Shown: positions 49,327 through 59,566, counted from the stretch's first letter. The stretch is 64,000 nucleotides of DNA from Arthrobacter sp. MYb229 (GCF_002975405.1 NZ_PCPS01000001.1:620001-684000), one strand, 5' to 3'. Made by a program: numbers and translations. The notes: generated by a model from the sequence alone, not told the origin.

Positions 49327-49968
49327 TTAGCTTAGGCGGCGATGCGGCAGCTGCTGCACGCCCTCGGGAAGCGGCGGCATGCCGGCAAAAGTGCACACCA
49401 TATCGGCCCAGGCGCTCAGGTGTGCCCCGAGCTCCTCGCTCTGCTGCGGGGTCCAAGAAGCGCGCAGTTCGATGTCGATATGGTCTTGCTCGCCTTCCAA
49501 ATTGCCAAAGGACTCTGAGATGACCCGGGTGGCGGTGCCACCGGCAGAATGGTAGGAGGCCTGGCGTTCGCGCAAGGCATCTTCAAGCCAGCTCCAGGCA
49601 ACCGAGGCAAGCATCGAGTCCTGGCCCATTTCATGATCCAGGCGCGCCCGGATATAGCTCACGACGCGGAACTGGCCGCCCCATAGTTCCTGGCCTGCCG
49701 GGTCGAAGAGCAACACGAAGCGTCCGGTCGCCAGCGGGGCTTCGGGCTGCAAAAACGGGGTGCGCGAGTACTCCTGGCCGTGCTCTCCGTGGCCGGGCCC
49801 AGAGCCTTCCAGCACATCACCGCTGAGCGCCAAGGCGAACGGCGCCAGACGCGCAGGAGCAGGGATTTCGGTGATCTTCAATTCCTTGCGAACGGCGGCA
49901 TGCGAAAGTTCGCCCAGGGCCTTGGAAAACGCCGGTGGGATAGCTGCAGAAGCACGATCGTTGGTCAC
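49327..49968 (-). CDS. DUF3000 family protein
   Basis: 213 residues from a GTG. Actinobacterial family of unknown function, conserved next to the HRDC/RNase D gene as here. Conserved segments include PAPARLAPFALALSGDV, GRFVLLFDPAGQELWGG and the near C-terminal HLSAWADMVCTFAGMPPLPEG. No membrane segment or signal peptide. Confidence 0.85.
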   Translation of the reverse strand: MTNDRASAAIPPAFSKALGELSHAAVRKELKITEIPAPARLAPFALALSGDVLEGSGPGHGEHGQEYSRTPFLQPEAPLATGRFVLLFDPAGQELWGGQFRVVSYIRARLDHEMGQDSMLASVAWSWLEDALRERQASYHSAGGTATRVISESFGNLEGEQDHIDIELRASWTPQQSEELGAHLSAWADMVCTFAGMPPLPEGVQQLPHRRLS

Positions 49969-49983
49969 AGGTCGAGTCTAAAA

Positions 49984-50013
49984 CGCGCCGCACCGCGGTA
50001 GCGGTACGGCGCG
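49984..50013 (-). terminator. terminator downstream of the threonine aldolase gene
   Basis: 13-bp stem CGCGCCGCACCGC / GCGGTACGGCGCG with one mismatch and loop GGTA. On the minus strand it is followed by TTTT. Confidence 0.75.
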
Positions 50014-50023
50014 CCGAGACGGC

Positions 50024-51085
50024 TCAAGCTGCGCGGTAGGCAGCCAGCAGCTCGCGAAGTTTTGCGGTGAATGCGCTGACATCTTCCTCGGTGGTGTCGA
50101 AGGAGCACATCCAACGCACGTGACCTGCTGCGCGGTCCCAATCGTAGAAGCGGAAGTGCTCACGCAGCTGATCGGAAACCTCGGTAGGCAACTGCGCGAA
50201 AACCCCGTTGGCCTGGGCCGGGTACACCAGCTCTACGCCGTCGAGCTCTTCCACGGCGGAAGCCAACTTCGCAGCCATCGCATTCGAATGCCCGGCCAAT
50301 TCGCGCCACAGCCCGGTCCCGTAGAGTTCGAGCAATTGCGCTGAGATGAAACGCATCTTGCTGCCGAGCTGCATGTTCATCTTGCGCAGGTACTTCAGAT
50401 CTTGGGCCAACGCGGGATCAAGGGTCAAGATCCCTTCGCCAAGCAGCAACCCGTTCTTGGTGCCGCCGAGCGAGACGATGTCGACCCCGACGTCGGTGGT
50501 CAGCTCGCGCAACTCGACACCGAGCGCGGCGGCGGCATTGCCCAAGCGTGAACCATCCAGGTGAACCTTCATGCCCAGTTTGTGGGCGTGCTCGGTGATG
50601 GCTCGAATTTCATCCGGGGTGTAGATCGTGCCTAATTCGGTGCCCTGGGTGATCGACACCGCCAGCGGCTGTGCCCGGTGCTCATCGCCCCAACCCCAGG
50701 CCTCCTGATCGATCAGTTCGGCGGTGAGCTTGCCATCGGCCGAGTCGACCTGCAACAGCTTAAAACCGCCGATGCGTTCCGGCGCGCCATTCTCGTCGAC
50801 ATTGATATGCGCGGTGCTCGCGCAGATCACCGCACCCCAGCGGGGCAGCAAGGACTGCAGGGCGGTGACATTTGCGCCGGTGCCGTTGAAGACCGGGAAG
50901 ATCGCGGCCTGCGCACCGAACAGTTCTCCCGCCATCGCGTCCAGCGCGGCGGTGTATTCGTCATCGCCGTAGGCGCTCTGGTGCCCGCCATTGGCGCGGG
51001 CAATTGCCTGGAGGATGCGTGGGTGCACGCCGGAGTAGTTATCGGAGGCGAATCCGCGCACCGCAGGGTCGTGGCTAAAAGTCAT
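50024..51085 (-). CDS. low-specificity L-threonine aldolase family protein
   Basis: PLP-dependent enzyme of 353 residues that cleaves threonine or allo-threonine to glycine and acetaldehyde. The fold-type I features are FASDNYSGVHPRIL at the N-terminus, the cofactor Asp in VHLDGSRLGNA and the Schiff-base Lys210 in SLGGTKNGLLLGEG. ATG start. Monocistronic with its own terminator. Confidence 0.92.
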   Translation of the reverse strand: MTFSHDPAVRGFASDNYSGVHPRILQAIARANGGHQSAYGDDEYTAALDAMAGELFGAQAAIFPVFNGTGANVTALQSLLPRWGAVICASTAHINVDENGAPERIGGFKLLQVDSADGKLTAELIDQEAWGWGDEHRAQPLAVSITQGTELGTIYTPDEIRAITEHAHKLGMKVHLDGSRLGNAAAALGVELRELTTDVGVDIVSLGGTKNGLLLGEGILTLDPALAQDLKYLRKMNMQLGSKMRFISAQLLELYGTGLWRELAGHSNAMAAKLASAVEELDGVELVYPAQANGVFAQLPTEVSDQLREHFRFYDWDRAAGHVRWMCSFDTTEEDVSAFTAKLRELLAAYRAA

Positions 51086-51166
51086 GAGATTTTTGGTCCT
51101 TCGTAATGGTGCTGAGCAGGTGATGTGCCCAGTGGAAAACGCTACACCAGCAGCGCCAAATCGCGC

Positions 51167-51856
51167 TTAGGCCTGGGCCAGCGGTAGTCGCTGTCCGTTG
51201 TGCTCGAGCGCCGCGGCGTCCAGAAGCTGCACCGCTGCCTGCGCGACGGTGTCGACGGAGGTATGCCCTGTCGGAATCTCACCGGCAGACTTGTCGCTCA
51301 GTGCCTTGACAACCCAACTCACGGCGGCTGCCTGCGGGGCCTGCTTGCTAAATAGCCGGGCGATCGCATTGATCCAGTGCTCGGCGGCGGCCTTCACCGC
51401 GCCGTAGTTCGCGTTCGACGGGGTCGGATTCGTCACCGCCTGGGCGCTGATGATGGCCAGCCGGCCGGCCTCCGAAGCCACCAGGTCATCAACGAAGGCG
51501 CGGGTGGTGTTGCGCAGCGTGGTCAACACGTTGGTGTGCAAGAAGTCCCAGTCGGAGTCTGTCTGCCCGGTGATCGACTTGCCGCCGCGCCAGCCGCCGA
51601 CCAGATGCAGCAGCACATCGATCTGGCCGTGCTGCGCATGGACCTTCTCGGCCAGGTCATCGACGGCTTGGCGGTCGGCCAGGTCGCATTCGTAGCGTGC
51701 GGTGGCGAAGCCAAGGCGTTCGTCCAGGCGTGCGGCGTTGCTGCCGACCACCAGCACGCGCGCCCCGGCGTTGAGGAGTTGGCGGGCCGTTGCGACCCCG
51801 GCGGCCGAGGTGGCCCCGGCGATCAGCACCAGCTGATTGTTCTGTACTTTGCTCAC
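51167..51856 (-). CDS. SDR family oxidoreductase
   Basis: 229 residues from a GTG. The Gly-rich motif LIAGATSAAGVATARQLL is a variant of TGxxxGxG, and YxxxK is present in NYGAVKAAAEHW. Substrate unknown. It lies directly downstream of the DUF6421 gene, 10 nt away on the same strand, and may be co-transcribed with it. Confidence 0.88.
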   Translation of the reverse strand: MSKVQNNQLVLIAGATSAAGVATARQLLNAGARVLVVGSNAARLDERLGFATARYECDLADRQAVDDLAEKVHAQHGQIDVLLHLVGGWRGGKSITGQTDSDWDFLHTNVLTTLRNTTRAFVDDLVASEAGRLAIISAQAVTNPTPSNANYGAVKAAAEHWINAIARLFSKQAPQAAAVSWVVKALSDKSAGEIPTGHTSVDTVAQAAVQLLDAAALEHNGQRLPLAQA

Positions 51857-51866
51857 GGTATCGATC

Positions 51867-53240
51867 CTAGATGCTGGTGGCGCCGGTCATGCCGCGGGTG
51901 GACTCGATCACCGCCGCCATTTTTTTGTTCAACGCCTCGTAGAACATCGACAGGGGGAACTCATCGTCCAGCACCTGGTCGGTGATTTCGCGCAGTGGCG
52001 CGGTCAGCGGCAAGGCTTCAGGACCCTTGGCCCACGCCGAGGCAGGGTTCGGGGTGACGGTGGCAGAGACCAGCTCATAGGCCGCCAGCCAATGGGCGAG
52101 CTTCGGGCGGTCGATGGACTTCCAGTACAGTTCGTCGATCGCTTCCCCCAAGGCCGCAACCACCTCGGGCACCTGATCCCAGTCGATGCTCAGCTTGGTG
52201 TCGGTCCAGTGCAGGACGTGGTGCTGGTGCATCCAGGCGAAGAGCAGCTGCCCGCCCAACCCGTCGTAGTTGCGCACCCGCGAGCCTGTAATCGCGAAGC
52301 GGAAGATCCGGTCGAATATGACCGCGTACTGCACCAGCTTCGCGGTCTGTGCTGCCTTCGGATCGCTTGCCGGGTCCGCGGCGATCTTCATGGATTCGCG
52401 GAAAGCCGTCAGGTCGCAGCGCAGCTCTTCGAGCGAGTAGAGGAAGAACGGCATGCGCTGCTTGATCATGAATGGGTCGAAGGGCAGGTCCCCGCGCATG
52501 TGCGTGCGATCGTGGATCAGGTCCCACATGATGAAGGTTTCTTCGGTCAGCTGCTGGTCGGTGAGCAGCTGCGCCGCATCGGCGGGCAGCTGCAGGTTGG
52601 TGATCGCCGCGGCTTCCTTGAGCACCTTGCGGAAGCGGGCCGCCTCGCGGTCCTGGAAGATGGCGCCCCAGGTGAAGGAGGGGGTTTCGCGGATGGCGAC
52701 CGATTCGGGGAAGAGCACCGCGGAATTGGTATCGTAGCCGGCGGTGAAATCGATGAAGCGCAGCGGCACGAACAGCGCGTTGGAGTAGCTGCCCGCCTCC
52801 AGCTGCGCGATGAAGTCAGGCCACATGACCTGCACCAGCACGGCTTCGAGGTGCCGGTTGGTCGAACCGTTCTGCGTGTACATCGGGAAGAGCACCAGGT
52901 GCAGGAGCCCGTCTTCACGCTGGGTCTGCGGCTGGAATTCGAGCAGCGCATCCAAGAAGTCCGGCGCGCCGAAGCCGCTGGCCTCCCACTTTTTCAGATC
53001 TGCGACCAGCGCCTGCAGGTAGTTCGCGTCATGGGCGAAATGCGGCAGCAGGTCATCGATGGCCTCGACGATGGTGCCGATCAGTTCGCCCGCGCGTGGC
53101 TGCATCGCGGCCTCGGCGAGGGAGCCGTCCTTGGACTGCAGCGTCTGGAATTCACTGGCAGACGCCTTCAGTGCCAGCCATGCCTCGTGGGTGGCGAGCA
53201 TCTGTGCGGTTGCCTGTGGGCTGTGGGAGATCTGGGTCAT
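51867..53240 (-). CDS. DUF6421 family protein
   Basis: 457 residues from the ATG at 53240, preceded by GAGGTG; upstream codons in the same frame are unlike the family. Large soluble actinobacterial protein of unknown function. Conserved segments include FIMWDLIHDRTHMRGDLPFDP and GLGGQLLFAWMHQHHVLHW, whose clustered His/Asp residues suggest a metal site. That is inference. Confidence 0.8.
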   Translation of the reverse strand: MTQISHSPQATAQMLATHEAWLALKASASEFQTLQSKDGSLAEAAMQPRAGELIGTIVEAIDDLLPHFAHDANYLQALVADLKKWEASGFGAPDFLDALLEFQPQTQREDGLLHLVLFPMYTQNGSTNRHLEAVLVQVMWPDFIAQLEAGSYSNALFVPLRFIDFTAGYDTNSAVLFPESVAIRETPSFTWGAIFQDREAARFRKVLKEAAAITNLQLPADAAQLLTDQQLTEETFIMWDLIHDRTHMRGDLPFDPFMIKQRMPFFLYSLEELRCDLTAFRESMKIAADPASDPKAAQTAKLVQYAVIFDRIFRFAITGSRVRNYDGLGGQLLFAWMHQHHVLHWTDTKLSIDWDQVPEVVAALGEAIDELYWKSIDRPKLAHWLAAYELVSATVTPNPASAWAKGPEALPLTAPLREITDQVLDDEFPLSMFYEALNKKMAAVIESTRGMTGATSI

Positions 53241-53387
53241 CGTGGGGCACCTCTTCAAGTTCTTTGGTCGTTTGCGTTGCTTAGCTATCACGCTACGCCC
53301 AAAGAACAGAATTAGTGTTGCTCAGCCAATCATGACTAAGCATTCCTAATGCTTAGTGTGAGGTGCGACCCACGACGGTCAGAGCTT

Positions 53388-53795
53388 TTAGCCCTCCGTT
53401 TCCCGCAGGGTCAGGCTCAACGAATTCATGCAGAAGCGCAGGTCCGTCGGCGTCTTGAAGCCTTCCCCCTCGAACACGTGGCCCATATGCGAATCGCAAT
53501 TCGCGCAACGCACCTCAACGCGTTTCATGCCCATCGACTCGTCGGTTATGTAGCGCACCCGATCCTCGGCCAGCGGCGCATAAAATGAGGGCCACCCGCA
53601 GCTGGCATCGAACTTCGTGCTGCTGGCGAACAGCTCCGCCCCGCAGGCGCGGCAGGCATACACGCCCTCGGTCGTGGTATCCCAGTATTCACCCGTAAAG
53701 GGTCGTTCGGTTCCGGCCTGGCGCAAGACATGGAACTCCTGCGGGGAGAGGATCTGCTGCCAGTCGATTTCGGTCTTCTTCGATTCTTCGCTCAT
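53388..53795 (-). CDS. msrB: peptide-methionine (R)-S-oxide reductase
   Basis: Repairs methionine-R-sulfoxide in proteins. 135 residues. Structural zinc Cys pairs are in CRACG and CANCDSHMGHVF, and the catalytic Cys is in LRFCMNSLSL. The substrate-binding segment CGWPSFYAPL is present. ATG start. Divergent from the alpha/beta-hydrolase gene. Confidence 0.96.
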   Translation of the reverse strand: MSEESKKTEIDWQQILSPQEFHVLRQAGTERPFTGEYWDTTTEGVYACRACGAELFASSTKFDASCGWPSFYAPLAEDRVRYITDESMGMKRVEVRCANCDSHMGHVFEGEGFKTPTDLRFCMNSLSLTLRETEG

Positions 53796-53857
53796 ACTGA
53801 TGCAAACGAATTGCGTCGCGAGATGATTCCCGAGACCGCATTTGAGAGTATGGAATC

Positions 53858-55075
53858 ATGGCCCGGAACATTGTTGAAACCTTAGAACCGCGCAAAACGG
53901 TGCCCGCGACGCTGATCGGCGTGGGCCTAGGCGTTGCCGCCGGCTCGTTGCTGGCCGCGAGCGTTTCCGCGCTGGCCGGGTATTTTGCCCGGCGCGTGGT
54001 CACTCCCGAAGAACGCCGCACCGGCAACGCGGTGATCCGCGAGATCGTGACCGACGCGGAAGGCCAGCTTTGGCTGCACTTCCTGAAGGATGCCGACACC
54101 GCCGATCCCGGCGGGTGCACGCTGATCTCCGAAGCCGATACCTGTGCCGCCCGGCTCTCGGCACCCCGCGCGGTGCCCGGCAAACCGCGGCTGATCGCCC
54201 GCAAGCTGGAGCATATCTACCGAGGGAGCCTGGACGGGGTGCGCCGCGGCTACCTCTCCGGGGCGATCTACGAACATCCCGAAGACCTCGGCATCGCCGC
54301 GCAAGATATCGAACTGGCGCTGGAAGGCGGCCCGGGACCGGCCTGGCTGGTGCCGGGCACCAGCCACAAGAACCTCTGGGTGATCGGGGTGCACGGGCGC
54401 GGGGCACGGCGCAACGAAACCATCCGCGCGCTGCCGGTGCTCACCGAGATCGGCGCCACGGTCCTGCTGATGAGCTACCGCAATGACGGGCTTGCCCCGA
54501 ATGCGGCCGATGGCCGCTATGGGCTGGGGGATACCGAATGGCACGACGTGCAAACCGCCGTGCATTACGCCCGCGAGCACGGGGCCACGCAGATCGTCTT
54601 GCTCGGCTGGTCCATGGGCGGGGCGATCAGCCTGCAAACCGCGGACCGCTCCGAGCTGGCCCAGTGCATCGATTCGCTGATGCTCGTCGGCCCGGTGATC
54701 AACTGGGTGGACGTGATCTCCCACCAGGCGCGGCTCAATAAGATCCCGCAGACGGTGGGGCTCTTTGCCGGCTGGCTGCTGACCAACCGGGCCGGGCGCT
54801 GGGTCACCGGGCTCGCGGCGCCGGTGAACCTCAAGCGGCTGAATTGGGTGGAGCGGGCCAGCGAACTGAAGCACCCGACGCTGATCATGCACAGCCAGGA
54901 CGACCAATTCGTCCCCTACGGACCTAGCCTGAAACTGGCTGCGCTGCGCCCGGACCTGGTCACCCTGCGGGTCTTCTCCGGGGCCGGGCATACCCGCGAG
55001 CCCAATAGCGACCCACAGGGATTTGCCGCCGCGATTCGCGAATTCCTCACCGAACGCCTGGCCGCTCAGCGCTGA
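53858..55075 (+). CDS. alpha/beta hydrolase, membrane-anchored
   Basis: 405 residues. A hydrophobic N-terminal segment (about 12-40, ATLIGVGLGVAAGSLLAASV) suggests a membrane anchor. The catalytic triad is visible: Ser in LLGWSMGGAIS, Asp in HSQDDQFVPY and His in GAGHTREPN. The substrate is unknown. Its 3' end overlaps the convergent ybaK gene by 10 nt. Confidence 0.85.
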   Translation: MARNIVETLEPRKTVPATLIGVGLGVAAGSLLAASVSALAGYFARRVVTPEERRTGNAVIREIVTDAEGQLWLHFLKDADTADPGGCTLISEADTCAARLSAPRAVPGKPRLIARKLEHIYRGSLDGVRRGYLSGAIYEHPEDLGIAAQDIELALEGGPGPAWLVPGTSHKNLWVIGVHGRGARRNETIRALPVLTEIGATVLLMSYRNDGLAPNAADGRYGLGDTEWHDVQTAVHYAREHGATQIVLLGWSMGGAISLQTADRSELAQCIDSLMLVGPVINWVDVISHQARLNKIPQTVGLFAGWLLTNRAGRWVTGLAAPVNLKRLNWVERASELKHPTLIMHSQDDQFVPYGPSLKLAALRPDLVTLRVFSGAGHTREPNSDPQGFAAAIREFLTERLAAQR

Positions 55076-55572
55076 GTGGAGATCGGCGCCAGCAGCGCGC
55101 CGAGGGCCTTCACCGCATCCTGCGGGCGCAGTTGCAGGCTGAAGCCGCGCCGCCCGCCGGAAATGAAGATGCTCTCGAACCGCTGCGCACCGGCATCGAG
55201 CACGGTCGGCGAGCTCTGCCGCTGGCCGAAGGGGGAAATCCCGCCGAGCACATAGCCCGAACGGCGCTGCGCGGCCGCCTTATCGGCCATCTGCGCCTTC
55301 TTCTTGCCCAGCGCCGCGCCGACCGCCTTCAGATCCAAGGCCGCATCCACCGGCACGATCGCCACCGCCAACTCCAAGCTGGCATTCGCGCCGGTGGAGA
55401 CCATCAGCGTTTTAAACACCCGATCCCCGCCGACGCCCAGCGCCGCGGCGGCCTGCGCGCCATAGCCCTCGGCCGAATCGCCCGGGCTGTAGCTGTGCGC
55501 CACATAGCTGATGCCCGCCGCGTCCAGCGCGAGCGTTGCCGGGGTGGAGGCCCCCTTCGATTTCTTCGCCAT
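55066..55572 (-). CDS. ybaK: Cys-tRNA(Pro)/Cys-tRNA(Cys) deacylase (YbaK/EbsC family)
   Basis: 168 residues, the normal size. Family signs are GGDRVFKTLMVS with the conserved Lys and the late GGISPFGQRQ motif that shapes the substrate pocket. Such proteins hydrolyse cysteine mischarged on tRNA-Pro. ATG start. Confidence 0.9.
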   Translation of the reverse strand: MAKKSKGASTPATLALDAAGISYVAHSYSPGDSAEGYGAQAAAALGVGGDRVFKTLMVSTGANASLELAVAIVPVDAALDLKAVGAALGKKKAQMADKAAAQRRSGYVLGGISPFGQRQSSPTVLDAGAQRFESIFISGGRRGFSLQLRPQDAVKALGALLAPISTQR

Positions 55573-55608
55573 TTTCCTGTCTTTCGCTGCGCGCCGAGCC
55601 CCGCGCGG

Positions 55609-56043
55609 CTACGCGGCCAGCTGCTCGGAGACCTGGCGCTTGATCCGGGCGAGCATCGCGGTCATCCCACGCATCCGCAACGGCGACAACGCCCGGGACA
55701 GGCCCAGCAGCGCCGGCATATCCTCGGGAACCGCCAAGATCTCGGCGGCCGGGCAGCCATCCAGGCCGGCGGCCAGCACCGAGGCGAACCCGCGGGTGGT
55801 CGGCGCCTCCGGCGGCGCGGAGAAGAACAGGTTCACCACCCGGTCGGCGTCCACCTCGACGATCAGGAACAGCGGCGACTGGCACTCCACCACCTGCTCG
55901 AACAGTTCCGGGTGCTCGGCCAGACGCGTTGGCAGCTCGGGCAGCTCGCGGGAGAAGTCCAGCAGCAGTTCCAGCCGATCGGCCTCCGGGACCTCGGTGA
56001 ACTCCTCGACGATCTCGGCCAGCGCCGGAGTCAGCGCGCTCAT
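55609..56043 (-). CDS. SufE family protein
   Basis: 144 residues from an ATG that overlaps the sseA stop (ATGA). The sulfur-accepting Cys54 lies in [10 protein letters not shown], as in SufE, followed by [18 protein letters not shown]. SufE accepts persulfide sulfur from a desulfurase. Coupling to a sulfurtransferase gene suggests it takes sulfur from SseA. No suf operon is in the window. Confidence 0.9.
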   Translation of the reverse strand: MSALTPALAEIVEEFTEVPEADRLELLLDFSRELPELPTRLAEHPELFEQVVECQSPLFLIVEVDADRVVNLFFSAPPEAPTTRGFASVLAAGLDGCPAAEILAVPEDMPALLGLSRALSPLRMRGMTAMLARIKRQVSEQLAA

Positions 56044-56954
56044 GCGCGGGCCCCGCGCTTGGCAGGTAGTGCGCCGCCAGCTTCGCCGCGAACGATCGGC
56101 ACGCCCACCGCGTTGCCCCACTCGGTCCACGAACCGTCATAGTTGCGCACGGTCTCAAAGCCCAGCAGGTGCTTGAGCACGAACCAGGTGTGGCTCGAAC
56201 GCTCACCGATGCGGCAGTACGCAACCACCTCATCGCCCGGCTTCAAGCCGGCCTCGTCCAGGTAGATGGCTTCCAGCTCCGCGCGCGGCTTGAAGGTGCC
56301 ATCGGCCGCCGCGGCCCTGCCCCAAGGCACCGAGGCGGCGGTCGGGATATGCCCGCCACGCATTGCGCCCTCTTCGGGGTAGTTGGGCATGTGGGTGCGT
56401 TCGCCGGTGTATTCCTCCGGGGAGCGCACGTCGATCAGCGGGTTGCCCAGGTGCTCCAGGACCTGCGGCAGGTAGGCGCGAATCACCGAATCGTCGCGTT
56501 CGACCACCGGGTAGTCGGTGGCCACCACCGCGGGCTTGCCGGTGGAAAGCTCCCGGCCCTCGGCGATCCACTTATCGCGGCCGCCATCGAGCAGGCGCAC
56601 GTCTTCGTGGCCGAAAAGGGTGAAGACCCACAAGGCGTAGGCAGCCCACCAGTTGGACTTGTCGCCGTAGAGCACCACCGTGGTCTCGCGGCTAATGCCC
56701 TTCGCCGACATCAGCGCGGCAAAGTCCTCGCCTTCGACGTAGTCGCGGGTGACCTCATCGTTCAGCTCGGTGAACCAATCGATCTTCAGGGCGCCGGGGA
56801 TATGGCCGGTGGAGTACAGCAAGATGTCTTCGTTGGATTCGAGCACCACCAGGTTCTCGGCCCCCAGATTCTCGGCCAGCCAACCGGTGGAGACCAGCCG
56901 TTCGGGGTGGGCATACTGTGCGTAACTTGGGTTGTGCTCAACAGGCAGCGACAT
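56040..56954 (-). CDS. sseA: sulfurtransferase (3-mercaptopyruvate/thiosulfate type)
   Basis: 304 residues in two rhodanese domains. Only the second is catalytic: Cys247 in [13 protein letters not shown]. The first domain carries [15 protein letters not shown] and has no active Cys. The CRIGERS loop is that of actinobacterial SseA proteins. Translationally coupled to sufE, so both probably handle sulfane sulfur together. ATG start. Confidence 0.92.
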   Translation of the reverse strand: MSLPVEHNPSYAQYAHPERLVSTGWLAENLGAENLVVLESNEDILLYSTGHIPGALKIDWFTELNDEVTRDYVEGEDFAALMSAKGISRETTVVLYGDKSNWWAAYALWVFTLFGHEDVRLLDGGRDKWIAEGRELSTGKPAVVATDYPVVERDDSVIRAYLPQVLEHLGNPLIDVRSPEEYTGERTHMPNYPEEGAMRGGHIPTAASVPWGRAAAADGTFKPRAELEAIYLDEAGLKPGDEVVAYCRIGERSSHTWFVLKHLLGFETVRNYDGSWTEWGNAVGVPIVRGEAGGALPAKRGARA

Positions 56955-57169
56955 GCGCGATCACGTTCCTCATAGTTCGGTTTCCGGCCGACGCGCGAAG
57001 CGGCGGCCGCATTCTCACCTTCTAGCCTAGTCCCCGTGGCTGCGCATTCGTGTGGGGTGCGACATTCTTCTCCATTTTCGCGCCCCCGCCAAGGTAAACT
57101 GGCCGATGGGCCAAGGCAGCGGCCCCGCATCATCACCCGCACGCCAACCTAAAGGACACCTTCGAACGC

Positions 57170-58210
57170 ATGGCCAAGATCATCCACCTGACACAGACCA
57201 CACCGAACCTTTCGGTCGATGAACTGCTGGCCGGCTTCCACCCGTCCTACCGTTTCGGCGAGGTGTCCTTCGATACCTACCGCCCGGACCCGAACCAGCC
57301 CTCGCAGGCCGAAGCGGTCACCAAGTTGAGCAACTTCGCCCAAACCGTGGGCAAGAACAACGGCGGCGGCCTGTTCTCCAAGCTCTTCGGCAAGAAAACG
57401 GCCACCAAGAACGGCTACTACCTCGACGGCGGCTTCGGAGTGGGCAAAACCCACCTGCTCGCCTCGCTCTGGCATGCCAGCCCCGGCCCGAAGGCCTTCG
57501 GCACCTTCGTGGAATACACCAACCTGGTCGGCGCGCTTTCCTTCCGCCGCACCGTCGACGTGCTCAGCGAGTACAAGCTGGTGTGCATCGATGAATTCGA
57601 GCTCGACGACCCGGGGGACACCGTGCTGATGTCCCGGCTGATGCGCGAGCTCTCCGATGCCGGAGTGAAGCTCGCCGCCACCTCCAACACCCTGCCCGGG
57701 GCGCTGGGCGAGGGCCGCTTCGCCGCGGTCGACTTCCAGCGCGAAATAAAGACCCTCTCCGAGCAGTTCGACGTGCACCGCGTGGACGGGGTGGATTTCC
57801 GCCACCGTGGCCTGCCCGATGCGCCGGCGCCGTTGGAAGACGAGACCATCGAGGACTTCGCGGCCGAACGCTATGCGGATCAGACCCTCGCGGTTGATGA
57901 CTTCGCCGAGCTGGTCGCCCACCTGCACAAGGTCCACCCCTCGCGCTACCGCCAGCTGCTGGCGGAAACCGACGCGCTGGTGCTGCACAATGTGGACACC
58001 ATCACCGATCAGTCGGTGGCGCTGCGCTTCGTGGTGCTCGCGGACCGGCTGTATGACAAGGACGTGCCGATCATCGCCTCGGGCAAGCCGTTCAGCGAGC
58101 TGTTCACCGACGAAATGATGTCCGGCGGCTACCAGAAGAAGTACTACCGCGCGGTCTCCCGGCTGACCGCCCTGGCCCGCGAGGGGCAGGCCGGCGAGCC
58201 GGCCCTCTAG
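57170..58210 (+). CDS. zapE: cell division protein ZapE (AFG1-like ATPase)
   Basis: 346 residues. Walker A GGFGVGKTH (87-95), Walker B VCIDEFELDD and sensor SNTLP in AATSNTLPGAL are all present. ZapE destabilises FtsZ rings in E. coli; the actinobacterial role is less known. ATG start preceded at some distance by AAAGGA. Transcribed alone, divergent from sseA-sufE. Confidence 0.92.
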   Translation: MAKIIHLTQTTPNLSVDELLAGFHPSYRFGEVSFDTYRPDPNQPSQAEAVTKLSNFAQTVGKNNGGGLFSKLFGKKTATKNGYYLDGGFGVGKTHLLASLWHASPGPKAFGTFVEYTNLVGALSFRRTVDVLSEYKLVCIDEFELDDPGDTVLMSRLMRELSDAGVKLAATSNTLPGALGEGRFAAVDFQREIKTLSEQFDVHRVDGVDFRHRGLPDAPAPLEDETIEDFAAERYADQTLAVDDFAELVAHLHKVHPSRYRQLLAETDALVLHNVDTITDQSVALRFVVLADRLYDKDVPIIASGKPFSELFTDEMMSGGYQKKYYRAVSRLTALAREGQAGEPAL

Positions 58211-58232
58211 GCCTAGCGCAGCGCCAGCAGCT

Positions 58233-59426
58233 TCATCGTCGAGCCTCGCGCTCGACGATGAAGTGCGTTAACAGCCCGGCCACCAGCGCCCAAAATGCGC
58301 CGCCGATGCCGAAGAGCGTGAGATTTCCGGCAGCCACCAGGACGGTGACCAGTGCGCTCAGCCGCCAGGACGGATCGGCCACCGCCCCGAGGAGCGAATT
58401 GCCCAGCGTGGCCAGCAGGGCCAGGCCCGCCGCCGCCTGGAACAGCCCCTCCGGCGAGGCGCTGGCCACGGAGACGATCAGCGCGCTGAGCGCCGCGAAA
58501 ATGAGATAGAACACCCCGGAACTGGTGGCCGCCCGCCAGCGCCGCGAGGCGTCCGCTCCGGCCTGCTCGCCCGCCGCGAGCGCCGCGGTAATCGCCGCCA
58601 GATTAATTGCATGCCCGCCAAAGAAGGCGCCGAGCGAGGAACCTGCCCCGGTGACCAGCATCGAGGAGCGCCACGGCAAGGCATAGCCGAAGGATCCGAG
58701 CACCGCGACCCCCGGAATATTCTGCGAGGCCATGGTCACGATGAACAGCGGCACGCTGATGCTCGCGATCGCCTGCCAGGAGAATTCGGGGGAGACCCAC
58801 TGCAGGTGCGGCAGCAGCTCAAGCTGGCCCCACAAGCCGGTGCGTGCGATATGCCACAGCCCGAAGCCGAGCGCGGCCAGCATGCTCAGCGCGACGGCGA
58901 ACTTGGGCAGCAGCCGCAGCCCGAGGAAAAACACCAGCAGGATTCCCAGCGCCGGGAGCGGAATCGTGCCCAGCGCGGTAAAAGGCGTCAGGCACAGCGG
59001 AATCAGCACGCCGGCGAGCATGCCTTGCGCGATCGGCACCGGAATGCGCGTGAGCAGCCGATGCAGCACCGGAACCAGCCCGGAGAGCATGATCATCACG
59101 CCGCCGACGATGAACGCGCCCACCGCCTGGGCAAAGCCGAAGGCCCCGGGAGCCAGCGCCGCGAGCATCGCCGCGCCGGGGGTGGACCACGCAATGCTGA
59201 TCGGCACGCGGTGGCGCAAGGACAGCACGATGGTGCTCAGGCCCACGCACAGGCAGAGGATCAGCAAACCGGAGGCCGCCTGCCCAACGGTTGCGCCCAC
59301 CTGGAATAACCCCGCCAGCACCACCGCGAAGGATGCAACAAAACCCACCATGGTGGTGATCAAACCGGCGATGATCGCCTGGGCTATGCCATCGGCCTGA
59401 GCCGCAGTGCTTCGAGTCATACTCAT
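58233..59426 (-). CDS. benE: BenE family benzoate/proton symporter-like transporter
   Basis: 397 residues, almost entirely membrane segments (about 12). The family pattern at the N-terminus is GIAQAIIAGLITTMVGF, then ISIAWSTPGAAMLAALAPG and GHAINLAAITAALAAG. Benzoate transport is the family name; no benzoate catabolic gene is nearby, so the substrate is uncertain. ATG start. Confidence 0.85.
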   Translation of the reverse strand: MSMTRSTAAQADGIAQAIIAGLITTMVGFVASFAVVLAGLFQVGATVGQAASGLLILCLCVGLSTIVLSLRHRVPISIAWSTPGAAMLAALAPGAFGFAQAVGAFIVGGVMIMLSGLVPVLHRLLTRIPVPIAQGMLAGVLIPLCLTPFTALGTIPLPALGILLVFFLGLRLLPKFAVALSMLAALGFGLWHIARTGLWGQLELLPHLQWVSPEFSWQAIASISVPLFIVTMASQNIPGVAVLGSFGYALPWRSSMLVTGAGSSLGAFFGGHAINLAAITAALAAGEQAGADASRRWRAATSSGVFYLIFAALSALIVSVASASPEGLFQAAAGLALLATLGNSLLGAVADPSWRLSALVTVLVAAGNLTLFGIGGAFWALVAGLLTHFIVEREARR

Positions 59427-59496
59427 TTTCTACAGGCTGCGGCTACCCCTGCGGTAATCGCCGCACGTCACGGCCCGAAGATGACGTTAAAACAAG

Positions 59497-59525
59497 AAAG
59501 GCACCGACCAGCGGTCGGTGCCTTT
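59497..59525 (-). terminator. terminator of the small antitoxin-like gene
   Basis: Perfect 13-bp stem AAAGGCACCGACC / GGTCGGTGCCTTT with a 3-nt loop. On the minus strand it is followed by the T-rich stretch CTTGTTTT. Confidence 0.85.
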
Positions 59526-59566
59526 CCAGGATGCTCGGGCAAGGCCAAAGCACAATCACAAGGGGA

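Noticed and set aside
51837-53315. 492-codon plus-strand frame opposite the DUF6421 gene
   Set aside because: Antisense to a recognised family, no ribosome site, shadow-type composition.
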